In this document: in pieces, positions 36,113 to 45,247 of the stretch
Position numbering within the stretch: the first letter of the stretch is position 1
Layout: each line of letters begins with the position of its first letter
NCBI RefSeq assembly: GCF_007981265.1
Contig: NZ_CP034363.1
Location: 3,720,001 to 3,784,000 of the forward strand
Length of the DNA stretch: 64,000 nt
Origin: Pantoea sp. CCBC3-3-1
GTDB lineage: Bacteria > Pseudomonadota > Gammaproteobacteria > Enterobacterales > Enterobacteriaceae
Reading direction: 5' to 3'
Position numbers and translations under genes: made by a program
Notes under the pieces: model-generated
Told to the model about the DNA's origin: nothing
Databases searched by the model: none
The model's input: the letters and a program-made list of their open reading frames with translations, nothing else

Positions 36113-36933
36113 ATGGATGATGGCATGAAGATCGTGATGTCCCCGGTTCAGCTTGCTGCTGCACTGTCTGATAAATCCGTTACGGAAGGTGAAACGCTCA
36201 GTAATCGTTTATACGGTGGGCTTGGGCTTGTCATGGGTACGCTGGAGCTTGCGGGCGCTACTGCGCTGTGTATTGCACCGGAACCAACCGGATTGACTAA
36301 AGCAGGCTGTGTTGTTGTGGGAGCACATAGTCTTGATAGTATTAATACTGCTGCAAAGCAGATCATTACGGGAAATGATACGCGCACAGCCACATATAAA
36401 GCAGCATCTGCGATGGCAAAATCCTTTGGTGCCGATGATGATACTGCAATGAAAATTGGCATGACTGTAGATATTGCAGTGCCATTAGGATTTGCACTGG
36501 CTGTGGGAGCTGCCCGCGTTGCGGCAATAAGGAGTGGCGCATCAGATTGCGTGAGCATGAATCAGCCACAAGTTTCAAACCGGGTGGGCATACCCTTTCC
36601 ACACATATAGGGAAAAGCGACAGCGAGCTTTTAGCCAGGTTTGGAACGAATAAACGATTACAGCTTTCGACAACCTTTATCGATGTGCGTATTGCTGAAG
36701 ACGCAATTTCTAAAGCGCTTTTCGCCAACAGAAGTACCATTAAAACTGTACTGGCAGGAGGAAAACACGGCGCAAGGCTTACCCTTCGCCATCCAGTTGG
36801 TAAGATTGTTGGCTATGGGTTCAAACGTGGCAGCGATCGGCGAATAGTAATGACGAATGTGAGAGTTGTTATTGAGTTTCAAAAGTATAATGGAAAACTC
36901 TATTATATTCTCACTGCATTTCCAGATATTTAA
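36113..36933 (+). pseudogene. RNase A-like (CdiA-CT type) toxin, frameshifted
   Basis: The first frame (36113-36610) gives an Ala/Gly-rich hydrophobic N-terminal region (LGLVMGTLELAGATALCIAP, GFALAVGAARVAAIRSG). The continuation in the +1 frame (to 36933) is a bacterial RNase A-like CdiA-CT domain with the first catalytic motif PGGHTLSTHIGKS, the middle VLAGGKHGARLTLRHPVG and the end VRVVIEFQKYNGKLYYILTAFP. The shift lies near 36530-36545 without a homopolymer. An AGGAG sits at about 36530 with a TTG 12 bases on in the second frame, so separate expression of the toxin domain is conceivable. An immunity gene follows by 8 bases. Confidence 0.7.
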
Positions 36934-36941
36934 GGTGAAAA

Positions 36942-37238
36942 ATGCAAAAATTTCATTTCCTTGATCAACTTATATTCGGTTATTTCAACCAGGACGCCGA
37001 CATCATCAACGATGGCGAGGATACGATTGAAGGCATAGTCAGGCTATTCAAAAAATCAGCACCAGACTGGATGCTAAAAGATCTTGTCGAAGAAGTTGAT
37101 GATTTTATCTCCGTCTATGGTGACAGTGTGGAAGAAAAATTTAGGAAACGATACGAATTTGATTTTTCGCCTGAGCTTTGGGAAACCACAGCCCATGAGT
37201 TTCTGGTAAAGGTACGCCATATCTCGCTAGAGAAATGA
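36942..37238 (+). CDS. CdiI-type immunity protein
   Basis: A 98-residue acidic protein beginning FHFLDQLIFGYFNQDADI, the opening typical of the CdiI_2 family of contact-dependent inhibition immunity proteins, with DLVEEVDDFI in the middle. It lies 8 bases after the RNase A-like toxin frame and would neutralise it. Still intact although the toxin is frameshifted. Confidence 0.75.
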   Translation: MQKFHFLDQLIFGYFNQDADIINDGEDTIEGIVRLFKKSAPDWMLKDLVEEVDDFISVYGDSVEEKFRKRYEFDFSPELWETTAHEFLVKVRHISLEK

Positions 37239-37287
37239 GATATACAGAGGTGCATTTTCTGGTAAAAGAAAATAATGGGTACATGTA

Positions 37288-37305
37288 TTCAGATTCCGCC
37301 AGCCC
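37288..37305 (+). repeat. att-like site 3 (right end of island B)
   Basis: TTCAGATTCCGCCAGCCC, identical to site 2 at 17261. It is followed by the same CTGAAAGCCC...GCGGGCTTTTTTG terminator module but by no integrase sequence. Confidence 0.75.
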
Positions 37306-37350
37306 CAAGTTCCTGGTGGATAGTCATCAGCCCACTTCCATGAAGCCCTG

Positions 37351-37385
37351 AAAGCCCACAAAGTGAAAGCGTTGCGGGCTTTTTT
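37351..37385 (+). terminator. Terminator copy after att-like site 3
   Basis: AAAGCCCACAA and TTGCGGGCTTTTT form an imperfect stem followed by T's, the third version of the element behind ssrA. Confidence 0.65.
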
Positions 37386-37575
37386 GTGTTTGTGATTTGG
37401 TTTATGTTGGCCAACGAATCCACTACATGTCCGTACTCTTACAAGAGGGCCAATAGCCCTACCTTTAAAGTGTGCCAGCCGCTTTTCCTTACCTCTTTTT
37501 TCAGCATCATTATTTTGCTGATATGATGACCAGATTGCAGTAAATACATAGCGATTCTGAGTGCATGGAGTAGTA

Positions 37576-38028
37576 ATGAAAGCCACCAGCGATGTCACAT
37601 TATCCATTATCAGCGAAGCGGAACCGTTTTCACATGCTCGATCCACTGTCCTGATCGAGGGGAAAAACACCGGTATTGAAGTCTCGGGTAAAATTCTCGA
37701 AGCAGCGATAAAAATTGCTGAATATCGTTATCTTTTGTTCCTGACTGATGATGTCATATTTGAAGAAAGTTTGATGATTACCTTACTTGATTCGACAGCA
37801 GGTATTCTTGAAAGTGTCGAACTGGGTGTTCAATATGTTACAGGTTCTTTTAAAGATCTGCAGATTGAGCAGGAGTCAGCGAACTTCCGTTTTATTGGCG
37901 ATATCGTATGGACAGTTAAAGTGCTAAAGTCATCTTCTTTCAGGCTGCCTTTCTCAGATCCTACCGGTGTCAGCCGTAGATTGGGGTTAAGCAAATACAT
38001 TGATATCTCAGCCACTCCCTGCCCCTGA
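37576..38028 (+). CDS. Hypothetical protein, possible orphan immunity protein
   Basis: A 150-residue soluble acidic protein (MKATSDVTLSIISEAEPFSH...). I do not recognise the family. The first Met of the frame is at 37561; the Met at 37576 is the more likely start. Its place behind a toxin/immunity module and AT-rich composition suggest an immunity or cargo gene, but nothing in the sequence proves it. Confidence 0.5.
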   Translation: MKATSDVTLSIISEAEPFSHARSTVLIEGKNTGIEVSGKILEAAIKIAEYRYLLFLTDDVIFEESLMITLLDSTAGILESVELGVQYVTGSFKDLQIEQESANFRFIGDIVWTVKVLKSSSFRLPFSDPTGVSRRLGLSKYIDISATPCP

Positions 38029-38291
38029 CCGTACTGATGTCGGCTATAGAGACAGCATACAGTTGTACTGTGAGTTTGAAAGATGCAATAATTTAAGCAA
38101 TTAGTTATATCCTGAAGTGAATATCATGTTGATTACAGCTAATATCGATATCATGATTGAAGGAACCCTTAATCAGGATTTCGATGTCATAGGGGCGCCG
38201 ATACTCTGGAGGGTGGTGTTGATGTCTATATTTCAGTAAGCTCTTGCAATAGTGCAGGGAGTTTTTAGTTTGACAACTAAAAGAGTACATA

Positions 38292-38489
38292 ATGAGATTT
38301 ATAAAAAAGTTTTTATTAGACATTGCCTTTGACTATGTACCATTTATACTCCTGTTAATCTTGGCAGTAATATATATCAGATTTTTCCCTGAATATTGGG
38401 GAAGGCTCATGCTTATTACTATTCCTACCGTTTTTTATTTTAGTGTGAAATTTTTCATTAAAATAGAAACCAAATTAAAATCTAAGTAA
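38292..38489 (+). CDS. Small membrane protein of unknown function
   Basis: A 65-residue basic protein with two hydrophobic stretches (FDYVPFILLLILAVIYIRFF and LMLITIPTVFYFSVKFF). No family recognised. Neighbouring DNA (38050-38290) holds only short broken frames. It could be an orphan immunity protein like others in this tract. Confidence 0.45.
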   Translation: MRFIKKFLLDIAFDYVPFILLLILAVIYIRFFPEYWGRLMLITIPTVFYFSVKFFIKIETKLKSK

Positions 38490-38740
38490 ACCTGAGCCGC
38501 GCCAGAACGGTGAGCTAAACCCCTTTCACATACTTTATCCCAAATCCTCCTTCCTTTCCCTTCACCCCTTCACCCTCACAGCCCTTCCTCCCCCTTTCGC
38601 CCCCAAAAAATTATTTCCCATCCCCAAAAATAATTAACAACACTAACCAGTCCACATCCTCAGCCGCGTCCAACAGAAGTACGCGCTCACTTCATAAACC
38701 CACTGATCCAAATAGGAAAATTCTGGCATTGCCATAAGCA

Positions 38741-38780
38741 CTGTACAGGCATACAGTAAATTCACTGTATATCCATACAG
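38741..38780 (+). promoter_or_regulatory. Tandem LexA boxes upstream of the tailspike gene
   Basis: Two perfect CTGT-N8-ACAG sites: CTGTACAGGCATACAG (38741-38756) and CTGTATATCCATACAG (38765-38780), centres 24 bp apart, ending 30 bases before the ATG at 38811. Paired LexA sites are typical of tightly SOS-controlled genes such as those for colicins. Confidence 0.85.
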
Positions 38781-38810
38781 TATTTAAAATTCAAAAAAGG
38801 ATAAGAAACG

Positions 38811-41045
38811 ATGAGTGATAATACAGTTGTATCAGTAACCGAAGTGGGTTCTTTCGCTGCCCTGCGTGCCCGTAAACCCGCCAGTGAAGGCGAGCGTGTC
38901 TGGCTGACATCCTGGAATGCCCGTGCGGCTTCCGACCGCTCGAAGAACTTTGGTGAAGGCTGGTTTGTGGGCTATCTGGTGGCGGCAGCGGATGATGGCG
39001 GCTTTATTGCCAGTAACGGTGGCGCGTATCACTGGCGTCGCGATGTCGATATCGAAGCGCTGACCGTGCACGATTTTGGCGCGGTGCCGGGCGGCAGCGT
39101 TGACTGTGCCCCTGCCCTGAAGGCGATGTACGAGTTTATGAACGGCAGCTTTGCCCGTGGTTTTACCAATGAGCTGTCGCGAAAGGTTGGCGTTCGTTTC
39201 GGCGCGGGCGTTTACCTCGTTTCGCCACTCGATCTGCGTAAGTATGGCGACAAAATTCCAGCCAATCATGCAGAGTTGCCTTACAACCCGAGCGGCTATT
39301 TCGCGGCAGGTGATTTTATTCTTCGTGGTGCGACCACCAGCTTTGGTAAACAGATTGCCACGCGCATTGTCTCCAACAAATCCAGCTCGGCTGTGCTGGC
39401 GCTGAACCATCGCTATTTCTCCATTTACGGCATCGAATGGGATGGACAGCAAACGGTGAAGCAGGACGAAACCACCAATATGCTGATCGGCGCTACGCTG
39501 GGCGTATTCAACGATACGGCCTCCAATAAACAGCCGTTTATCACCAACGAGTGCGTAGGCGGAACCTTCGCTAACGTCTCTTATTTTCGGGCGATCGACA
39601 CTGGCGAAGCCGCTATTTACTATCTCGACAGCCTCGACAGTAAATTCACCCAGGTTTACTGTAGCCGCGTCGCGGGCCCGGTAATCAAAGTGGGCTGGAG
39701 TAACCGTCCGTCCGGTGCCTGGGATCACTCGACCGCCATTGAGCTTACCGAATTTAATTTCCAGTACTGCTACGCGCCTGCTATCTGGATCCCACGTCAC
39801 GGCCAGGGTCTGATCCGCAACGGCTGGATCGAGCACGGTTCGGTGCCGATGGACATCAATAACGGCCAGTGGCTGATTGAGGCACTCAGTATTGAGGCTT
39901 GTACTTACGATGCCGTATTTTATAAATCGCGTGTTGTGATGTCACAATGGTCAAACCCAACCGGCGTGAATTACGACCGTACAACCACGCCCGGAACGGC
40001 CGCCTGGTACAGCTATCCGAAAAACCCGGACGGCAGTGAAATCACGGCAAAACTCTCCGCTTATGAAATGGGCATGTCCCTGTTCCAGAACTCCGGCACT
40101 TATCTGGATAATCCGCTTCGTGCGCAATGGTTAAGCGGCGTGCTGCGCGGCACTATCGACAGCAGCAAACTGTGGCTGAACATTGGCTCCTTCCAGATGC
40201 CAAGAACCGGCACCCACTGGAAGATTGAGGTTGACTGCCGCAACAGCTATGGCAGCGCTGGCGGCGGCGATCCGATGCCGGTTGTGAACGACCGCTCTGC
40301 CGGTACGCTGCATATTCATGTCGCTCGCGGTGCGGGCCTGGTGCCGACGGTGACTTACTGGATGGAAGGCACAACGGGCATCAGCGAGGTGCAATATATC
40401 GCGCAGGATTACAATAATATTCTGCCGGGTCTGTGGGTGAAACTGCCTGACACCATCGGTGAGTATGGCGTTCACGTTCGTGGAACGGGTGAAATGCGCA
40501 CGGAATCAGGCAGCTGGGCGATCTTTACCCCAAGCGGCGTGACGCAGGCAGAGGCACCGAATGGCGTGGCGGCGCAGGCACGTTTGTCGATGAGCAATGG
40601 CCTGGCTGGCTTTGGCGCGCAGAGTGACGTGGCGGCGATCAGTACCCGTTCGCAGGCATCAACCACGGTTCCGGTGGAGCAGTCCAAACCGCGCCAGTGG
40701 ATGCGTGTGAATGTCAACGGCGTTGAATATGCCATGCCGTACTATGCCTTTACGCCTCAGATTGCGACACAGCCCGCTGCCACGCTTTCGGTCGCGGCCG
40801 GAAGTACGCTTAGCCTGACGGTGGAAGCCAAAGATGCCGCCAGCTATCAGTGGCAGAAATCCACCAACGGCACCAGCTGGAGCAATATTTCCGGGGCGAC
40901 AAAAGCGACATACAGCAAAAGCGCTGTCGCAGGAGATGCGGGACAGTATCGCTGCGTTATCAAAGGTCAGGTCGGTGCGGTAGATTCCTCCGTCACCACC
41001 AATCAGGTCATCACTTCCACTTCAGTGGTCACCGTAACCGCATGA
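38811..41045 (+). CDS. Tailspike-like beta-helix protein with C-terminal Ig-like domain
   Basis: A 744-residue protein without signal peptide. The N-terminal 110 residues (SFAALRARKPASEGERVWLT, then DDGGFIASNGGAYHWRR and VHDFGAVPGG) match the entry module of many phage tailspikes, followed by a long beta-helix-like region (about 110-560) and a final Ig-like domain (about 650-744: SYQWQKSTNGTSWSN, AGQYRCVIKG). Similar solo tailspike-like proteins in Erwiniaceae, AmsF of Erwinia amylovora and WceF of Pantoea stewartii, act on exopolysaccharide, so a glycan lyase or hydrolase is the best guess. No other phage genes adjoin it. The two LexA boxes imply induction by DNA damage. Confidence 0.65.
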   Translation: MSDNTVVSVTEVGSFAALRARKPASEGERVWLTSWNARAASDRSKNFGEGWFVGYLVAAADDGGFIASNGGAYHWRRDVDIEALTVHDFGAVPGGSVDCAPALKAMYEFMNGSFARGFTNELSRKVGVRFGAGVYLVSPLDLRKYGDKIPANHAELPYNPSGYFAAGDFILRGATTSFGKQIATRIVSNKSSSAVLALNHRYFSIYGIEWDGQQTVKQDETTNMLIGATLGVFNDTASNKQPFITNECVGGTFANVSYFRAIDTGEAAIYYLDSLDSKFTQVYCSRVAGPVIKVGWSNRPSGAWDHSTAIELTEFNFQYCYAPAIWIPRHGQGLIRNGWIEHGSVPMDINNGQWLIEALSIEACTYDAVFYKSRVVMSQWSNPTGVNYDRTTTPGTAAWYSYPKNPDGSEITAKLSAYEMGMSLFQNSGTYLDNPLRAQWLSGVLRGTIDSSKLWLNIGSFQMPRTGTHWKIEVDCRNSYGSAGGGDPMPVVNDRSAGTLHIHVARGAGLVPTVTYWMEGTTGISEVQYIAQDYNNILPGLWVKLPDTIGEYGVHVRGTGEMRTESGSWAIFTPSGVTQAEAPNGVAAQARLSMSNGLAGFGAQSDVAAISTRSQASTTVPVEQSKPRQWMRVNVNGVEYAMPYYAFTPQIATQPAATLSVAAGSTLSLTVEAKDAASYQWQKSTNGTSWSNISGATKATYSKSAVAGDAGQYRCVIKGQVGAVDSSVTTNQVITSTSVVTVTA

Positions 41046-41096
41046 TGCGGCCAAAACCTGCTTTGAATGCCCCCTCTTTCTAACGGCCTGTATAAG

Positions 41097-41120
41097 ACGC
41101 TCCCAAAAGGAGCGTTTATT
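41097..41120 (+). terminator. Terminator after the tailspike-like gene
   Basis: The stem ACGCTCC/GGAGCGT with a CAAAA loop followed by TTATT, about 50 bases after the stop. The T-run is short. Confidence 0.5.
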
Positions 41121-41285
41121 ACGTCGCTGACTGTCTTACTCCTTTCAGGCTTCCCTTCCTCAGCGCTTCGACACATCCTAATCCCGCTACAATCATCCAT
41201 TTACGGTTTATTCTTAGAGAAACAACGATCCAACCGTGCCATTCTTAACTACACTTAAAGGCTAATAACATTTGGCGAGGATATT

Positions 41286-41642
41286 ATGAAAAAGACCATC
41301 ATGGCACTATCTGCACTTCTGCTGGCGTCTCCTGTTTTTGCCGCCACCACACATGCAACTGACGATACTGTCGCTACCGCGCATGAAGGCGCGAACACGG
41401 CGAAAGAAAAACTGCATCAAACGCAAAACCAGGGCAAAGAGCTGAAACTGAAATCTCAGCACGCTGCCGAAGGTAAAAGCGATGACCTGAGCAGCAAAGC
41501 GAGCGAAGGTACGCAAAAAACCTGGCATAAAACCAAAGAAGGGACTGAGAAAGGTTGGGATGCCACGAAAGAAGGCACCGAAAAAGGCTGGAATAAGACC
41601 AAAGAAGGCGCCAGCGATCTGAAAAAGAAAGTCACTGACTAA
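41286..41642 (+). CDS. Periplasmic Lys/Thr-rich repeat protein (LEA-like)
   Basis: A 118-residue protein with a clear signal peptide (cleavage after PVFAA, near residue 20). The mature part is highly charged and Gly/Lys/Thr-rich, with near-repeats of the type TKEGTEKGWDA at about residues 80-110. The 11-residue periodicity recalls group 3 LEA proteins, which protect against drying. No named family; the stress role is inference. Confidence 0.65.
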   Translation: MKKTIMALSALLLASPVFAATTHATDDTVATAHEGANTAKEKLHQTQNQGKELKLKSQHAAEGKSDDLSSKASEGTQKTWHKTKEGTEKGWDATKEGTEKGWNKTKEGASDLKKKVTD

Positions 41643-41684
41643 CATTACTTTCTGCTTCCTGAACCTGCACTTTGTTAACAATCT

Positions 41685-41712
41685 AAGGCCGCAGCTGCGG
41701 CCTTTTCTTTTT
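41685..41712 (+). terminator. Terminator after the LEA-like gene
   Basis: A 20-base palindrome AAGGCCGCAGCTGCGGCCTT followed by TTCTTTTTT. Confidence 0.75.
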
Positions 41713-41729
41713 TCTGATGCGATCCCGCT

Positions 41730-42875
41730 TTACGCACGTCGTTTCAACGTCTGCGCATCCAGTTCTGCCTCAAACTTTTCCACGCTCCATCCGGCATTCA
41801 AGGCCTCGGCCACCAGCTGCTGCTGGGTTTTCGGCACCATGCCGCCAACCGGCGGATCGGTATCCAGGTTAGTCGGGAAAGAGTAGCCTCGCGCCGCGAC
41901 GGCGATGGCCGCATTAACCTCGCTGGCAGAAAGCTCACCGTTAAGTAAAACGGGATAAACCAGTTTGAGCAGCCGTTCGTGATTCACTTCCTCCATCGGT
42001 ACGCCAAAAGCGGAGGAGATTTGCAGCAGATTCGCAGTACGCACATGGTCTTTTGTGGTGTTGTTACCGGCGGCATGAAACAGTGCAGGATTAAAGAACA
42101 AGCCATCGCCTTTACTGAGCGGTAGCTGCACAAAGTGTTCGGCGAAATAGTTGACGAATTCCGGACGACGATAGGCGATATAGCCCAGCTCATATTGATG
42201 CGACCACGGTAGCAGCTGCGTCGGGCCGGATGCCAGCGGCATATCCGTATGCGCGATCGCGCCCTGGAGCGTCAGATATTGTGACAGGATCTGCACCGGT
42301 ACAGGAAACCCGACGGCGAAAGAACTTTGCTGAAAACCGAGATGATAATCACGATGCGGCTGTTGCGCTTCTCCCCCAGGACGCACCTGATTTACCTGCG
42401 AGGTCATGCGCCATGCTGGCCCCAACCAGCCCTGACATATCAGCCCCAGCAAGGGATTGGCGTAGTAATCACGAAACACTTCCGGGCTGGCTTCCGCCAT
42501 TTTTTGCAGTGCATTCCAGATACGTCCATTATTACCGGCTTTAGAAAAATGGTCGGCCTGGACCCTGGTTGTCGCCTCGCTCTGCATGATTGTTTCAAAC
42601 ACCTGCGAAGCGCGGTCAATGATTCCCGTGTCAGGAAAAAGATTTCTGACCACGAATACCCCAGGCCCGTAAGAAAGTGCCTGATGCAACTCATTTAGTA
42701 CCGTGCGTTTATGGGTTTGTGCTGCATCTTCCAGCACGGCGCGATCGTAAATCAGTACCTCTGAAACCACTTCGCTGGCGAGTGGAAAAGCGTTTGCCTC
42801 GACGCGTTGTTGGCAAAACTCGCGAAAGTCGTCAACGGAGGCTTCTTCTTCAGTAACGAAATAGTGTGATGCCAT
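41730..42875 (-). CDS. Phytanoyl-CoA dioxygenase (PhyH) family protein
   Basis: A 381-residue Fe(II)/2-oxoglutarate oxygenase. The metal ligands are visible as HRD (His 174, Asp 176 in QQPHRDYHLG) and His 267 (FFNPALFHAAGNN). Start 42875 follows a GAGGTG; the frame is open upstream but without family sequence. It diverges from a LacI-family regulator and is probably controlled by it together with the sugar genes beyond. Substrate unknown. Confidence 0.8.
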   Translation of the reverse strand: MASHYFVTEEEASVDDFREFCQQRVEANAFPLASEVVSEVLIYDRAVLEDAAQTHKRTVLNELHQALSYGPGVFVVRNLFPDTGIIDRASQVFETIMQSEATTRVQADHFSKAGNNGRIWNALQKMAEASPEVFRDYYANPLLGLICQGWLGPAWRMTSQVNQVRPGGEAQQPHRDYHLGFQQSSFAVGFPVPVQILSQYLTLQGAIAHTDMPLASGPTQLLPWSHQYELGYIAYRRPEFVNYFAEHFVQLPLSKGDGLFFNPALFHAAGNNTTKDHVRTANLLQISSAFGVPMEEVNHERLLKLVYPVLLNGELSASEVNAAIAVAARGYSFPTNLDTDPPVGGMVPKTQQQLVAEALNAGWSVEKFEAELDAQTLKRRA

Positions 42876-43010
42876 TTTTTCACCTCGTTTTATCAGGTCT
42901 TCTGTAGGGTTGCATCTGCCCCGCCCTGCGCGTGGCGGCGGCATTGCTCAAAGCCAAATTAGCAGTTACATTTATTTAACAACACCCCAAAAAGACCTCA
43001 AAAACACCTC

Positions 43011-44036
43011 ATGGCCGAGCAGAAAAAATTCAGTATGAAGCAGATAGCGGCACAGTCGGGCCTGAGCCTGGCTACCGTCGATCGGGCGCTTCATCAGCGT
43101 GGGAAAGTGCATCCGCAAACCCTGCACCGCATCAAGCAGGCGATGGCCGATCTTGATTTGCAGCAGAAAGCTAGCCAGGCCCGTGGCCGGACGATCTATT
43201 TTGATGTGATCATGCATACGCCGGTCCGCTTTAGCGAGTTGGTCAGAGAAGCGTTTATCAGCCAGATTTCCAGCTTTGTCTCTTTTCGCATCCAGCTGCG
43301 GTTTCACTGCTATGAAAATATGACGGTAGCGGATGTCGATGCCTTGCTGAAAAAGTGCGCCGTCAGCAGTCACGGCATCATCCTTAAAGCCATTAACGCG
43401 CCGGAACTGGTGCCGACGATCGAGAACCTGATCAAGCAACGGATACCGGTGGTAACGATAGTGACCGATATCCCTGACAGCGCCAGGCTGCGCTATATCG
43501 GCATGGATAATTATACTGCCGGAAAAGCGGCGGCTTATATGATGTCCAAATGGCTGAAAACGGAGAGCGGCTGCATTGCGGCCATTACCGGCAGCGAGGA
43601 GTTTATTGGTGAACAGGAGAGGATCGGCGGATTTATCAGCGGCATTGGGCAGTTTATTCCGCACTATAAAATTGCTGTGATTTCAGGCGGATTTGGCATC
43701 GATCGCCTGATGTATGAATGCGTCAGTCAATTTCTGCACCATGACCGCCAGATTGATGCGGTTTATACCGTCGGCGGCGGTAATTCAGGTATTCTTCAGG
43801 CGCTTGCTGAACAAAATATTAACCCCGGCGCATTTATCGGTCACGATCTGGACCGGGAAAACCGGGCGCTAATGCAGGCCGGAAAAATTGATGTGCTGAT
43901 TGAACATAACCTCCAGCTGGACGCGCAGAATGCCTTTAAAACGCTACTGGCGTTTCACCGTTTTTTACCGGAAAGCGATAACCAGACGCCCTATTCCAGA
44001 ATCAATATTATTACCCGTTTCAATATGTCTTTTTAA
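43011..44036 (+). CDS. LacI-family transcriptional regulator
   Basis: A 341-residue repressor with an N-terminal helix-turn-helix (MKQIAAQSGLSLATVDRALH) and a periplasmic-binding-protein-like sensor domain (from about residue 60). The end of the DNA-binding domain differs from classic LacI hinge sequences, as in regulators of inositol and rhizopine-type genes. It faces the convergent dehydrogenase operon and diverges from the PhyH gene, either of which may be its target. Confidence 0.85.
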   Translation: MAEQKKFSMKQIAAQSGLSLATVDRALHQRGKVHPQTLHRIKQAMADLDLQQKASQARGRTIYFDVIMHTPVRFSELVREAFISQISSFVSFRIQLRFHCYENMTVADVDALLKKCAVSSHGIILKAINAPELVPTIENLIKQRIPVVTIVTDIPDSARLRYIGMDNYTAGKAAAYMMSKWLKTESGCIAAITGSEEFIGEQERIGGFISGIGQFIPHYKIAVISGGFGIDRLMYECVSQFLHHDRQIDAVYTVGGGNSGILQALAEQNINPGAFIGHDLDRENRALMQAGKIDVLIEHNLQLDAQNAFKTLLAFHRFLPESDNQTPYSRINIITRFNMSF

Positions 44037-44068
44037 GGGGCGTCCGGCGAGGGAAGCCCCTCTGGCCG

Positions 44069-45238
44069 CTAGCTGTATTCCGGCTTCTTCCAAACCGTGC
44101 CCTGTTCATGGCTGTCGACCACCGCATCGACGAACGCCACGCCTTTCAGGCCGTCGTAAATTTGCGGAATATTGCGACCGGCCGCGTCAGGCTCGCGCCG
44201 TTCATCACGAGCGCGAAGCACTTCGGCAAATCCTGAATAGAGGTTGGTAAAAGCTTCAATGTAGCCTTCAGGATGACCCGGCGGCGTGCGGGTTCGGGCG
44301 CGGGTCAGCGCATCAAGATCGTCACGACCACGCTTAACGATCTGCGTGTTCCCGCCCAGCGGCGTATAAATTAATTCGTTCGGCTGCTCCTGAGACCACA
44401 TCAGGCTGCCTTTCTCGCCAAAAACGCGCAGCCGCAGCGAGTTGGCACAGCCGATTGCGACTTGAGACGACCATAACAGGCCACGCGCACCGCCCTGGTA
44501 GCGGATCATGACGTGAGCATTATCATCCAGCGCACGGCCTTCAACGAACGTCGCCAGATCCCCCATCACGCTTTCCGCTTTCAGGCCCGTCACGTAGCCC
44601 GCCAGATGATATGCATGCGTGCCAATATCGCCCACAGAACCACCCCGACCATTTTTCCTGGGATCTACTCGCCAGGCTGCCTGCTGGTTATTCTGTCGCT
44701 CAACGCCTGTCGCCATCCACTCCAGCGGATACTCCACCTGAACTGTGCGTACTTTTCCGATCAGTCCCGCCTCGACACGCTGCTTTGCTTCCTGGATCAT
44801 CGGATAACCGGAGTAGGTGTAAGTGACGCCGAGAAAGCCGCCCGTACGCTCGACCACTTCCGCCAGCGCCTGAGCATCCTGCAAGGTTGTGGTCAGCGGT
44901 TTTTCACAGATAACTGCGATACCGGCTTCCAGACAGGCGCGCGCGACAGGATAGTGGGTGAAATTAGGCGTGCAAATGGCGATAACATCCACGCCATCTT
45001 CGCGCTGGGATTCTGCGGCAATCATCGACTGATAATCATCATACGAGCGATCGGCAGCAATATAGTTCTGCGCGGCAAAAGCATGACCGCGTTCAGCGTT
45101 AATATCAAACGCCCCCGCCACCAGTTCGAACTGATTGTCGAGCCGGGCCGCAAAGCGGTGAATACCGCCGATATAGGCACCTTCGCCGCCGCCCACCATT
45201 CCCAGTCTGATCCGACGTCCTTTCAACGTTTTGTTCAT
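44069..45238 (-). CDS. Gfo/Idh/MocA family oxidoreductase
   Basis: A 389-residue NAD(P)-dependent dehydrogenase. It has the Rossmann motif GMVGGGEGAYIGGIH, the catalytic EKP (ICEKPLTTT) and the histidine region DIGTHAYHLAGY. Members of this branch oxidise cyclitols or sugar derivatives and often sit beside a TIM-barrel isomerase, as here (9 bases away). The exact substrate cannot be read from the sequence. Confidence 0.88.
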   Translation of the reverse strand: MNKTLKGRRIRLGMVGGGEGAYIGGIHRFAARLDNQFELVAGAFDINAERGHAFAAQNYIAADRSYDDYQSMIAAESQREDGVDVIAICTPNFTHYPVARACLEAGIAVICEKPLTTTLQDAQALAEVVERTGGFLGVTYTYSGYPMIQEAKQRVEAGLIGKVRTVQVEYPLEWMATGVERQNNQQAAWRVDPRKNGRGGSVGDIGTHAYHLAGYVTGLKAESVMGDLATFVEGRALDDNAHVMIRYQGGARGLLWSSQVAIGCANSLRLRVFGEKGSLMWSQEQPNELIYTPLGGNTQIVKRGRDDLDALTRARTRTPPGHPEGYIEAFTNLYSGFAEVLRARDERREPDAAGRNIPQIYDGLKGVAFVDAVVDSHEQGTVWKKPEYS

Positions 45239-45247
45239 GATTTCCCC

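Noticed and set aside
42900..42925. The GTTGCATCTGCC word shared by the PhyH upstream region and the ALDH upstream region (about 51727) as a common operator
   Set aside because: Only 12 bases, not palindromic, and at different positions relative to the starts; probably chance.
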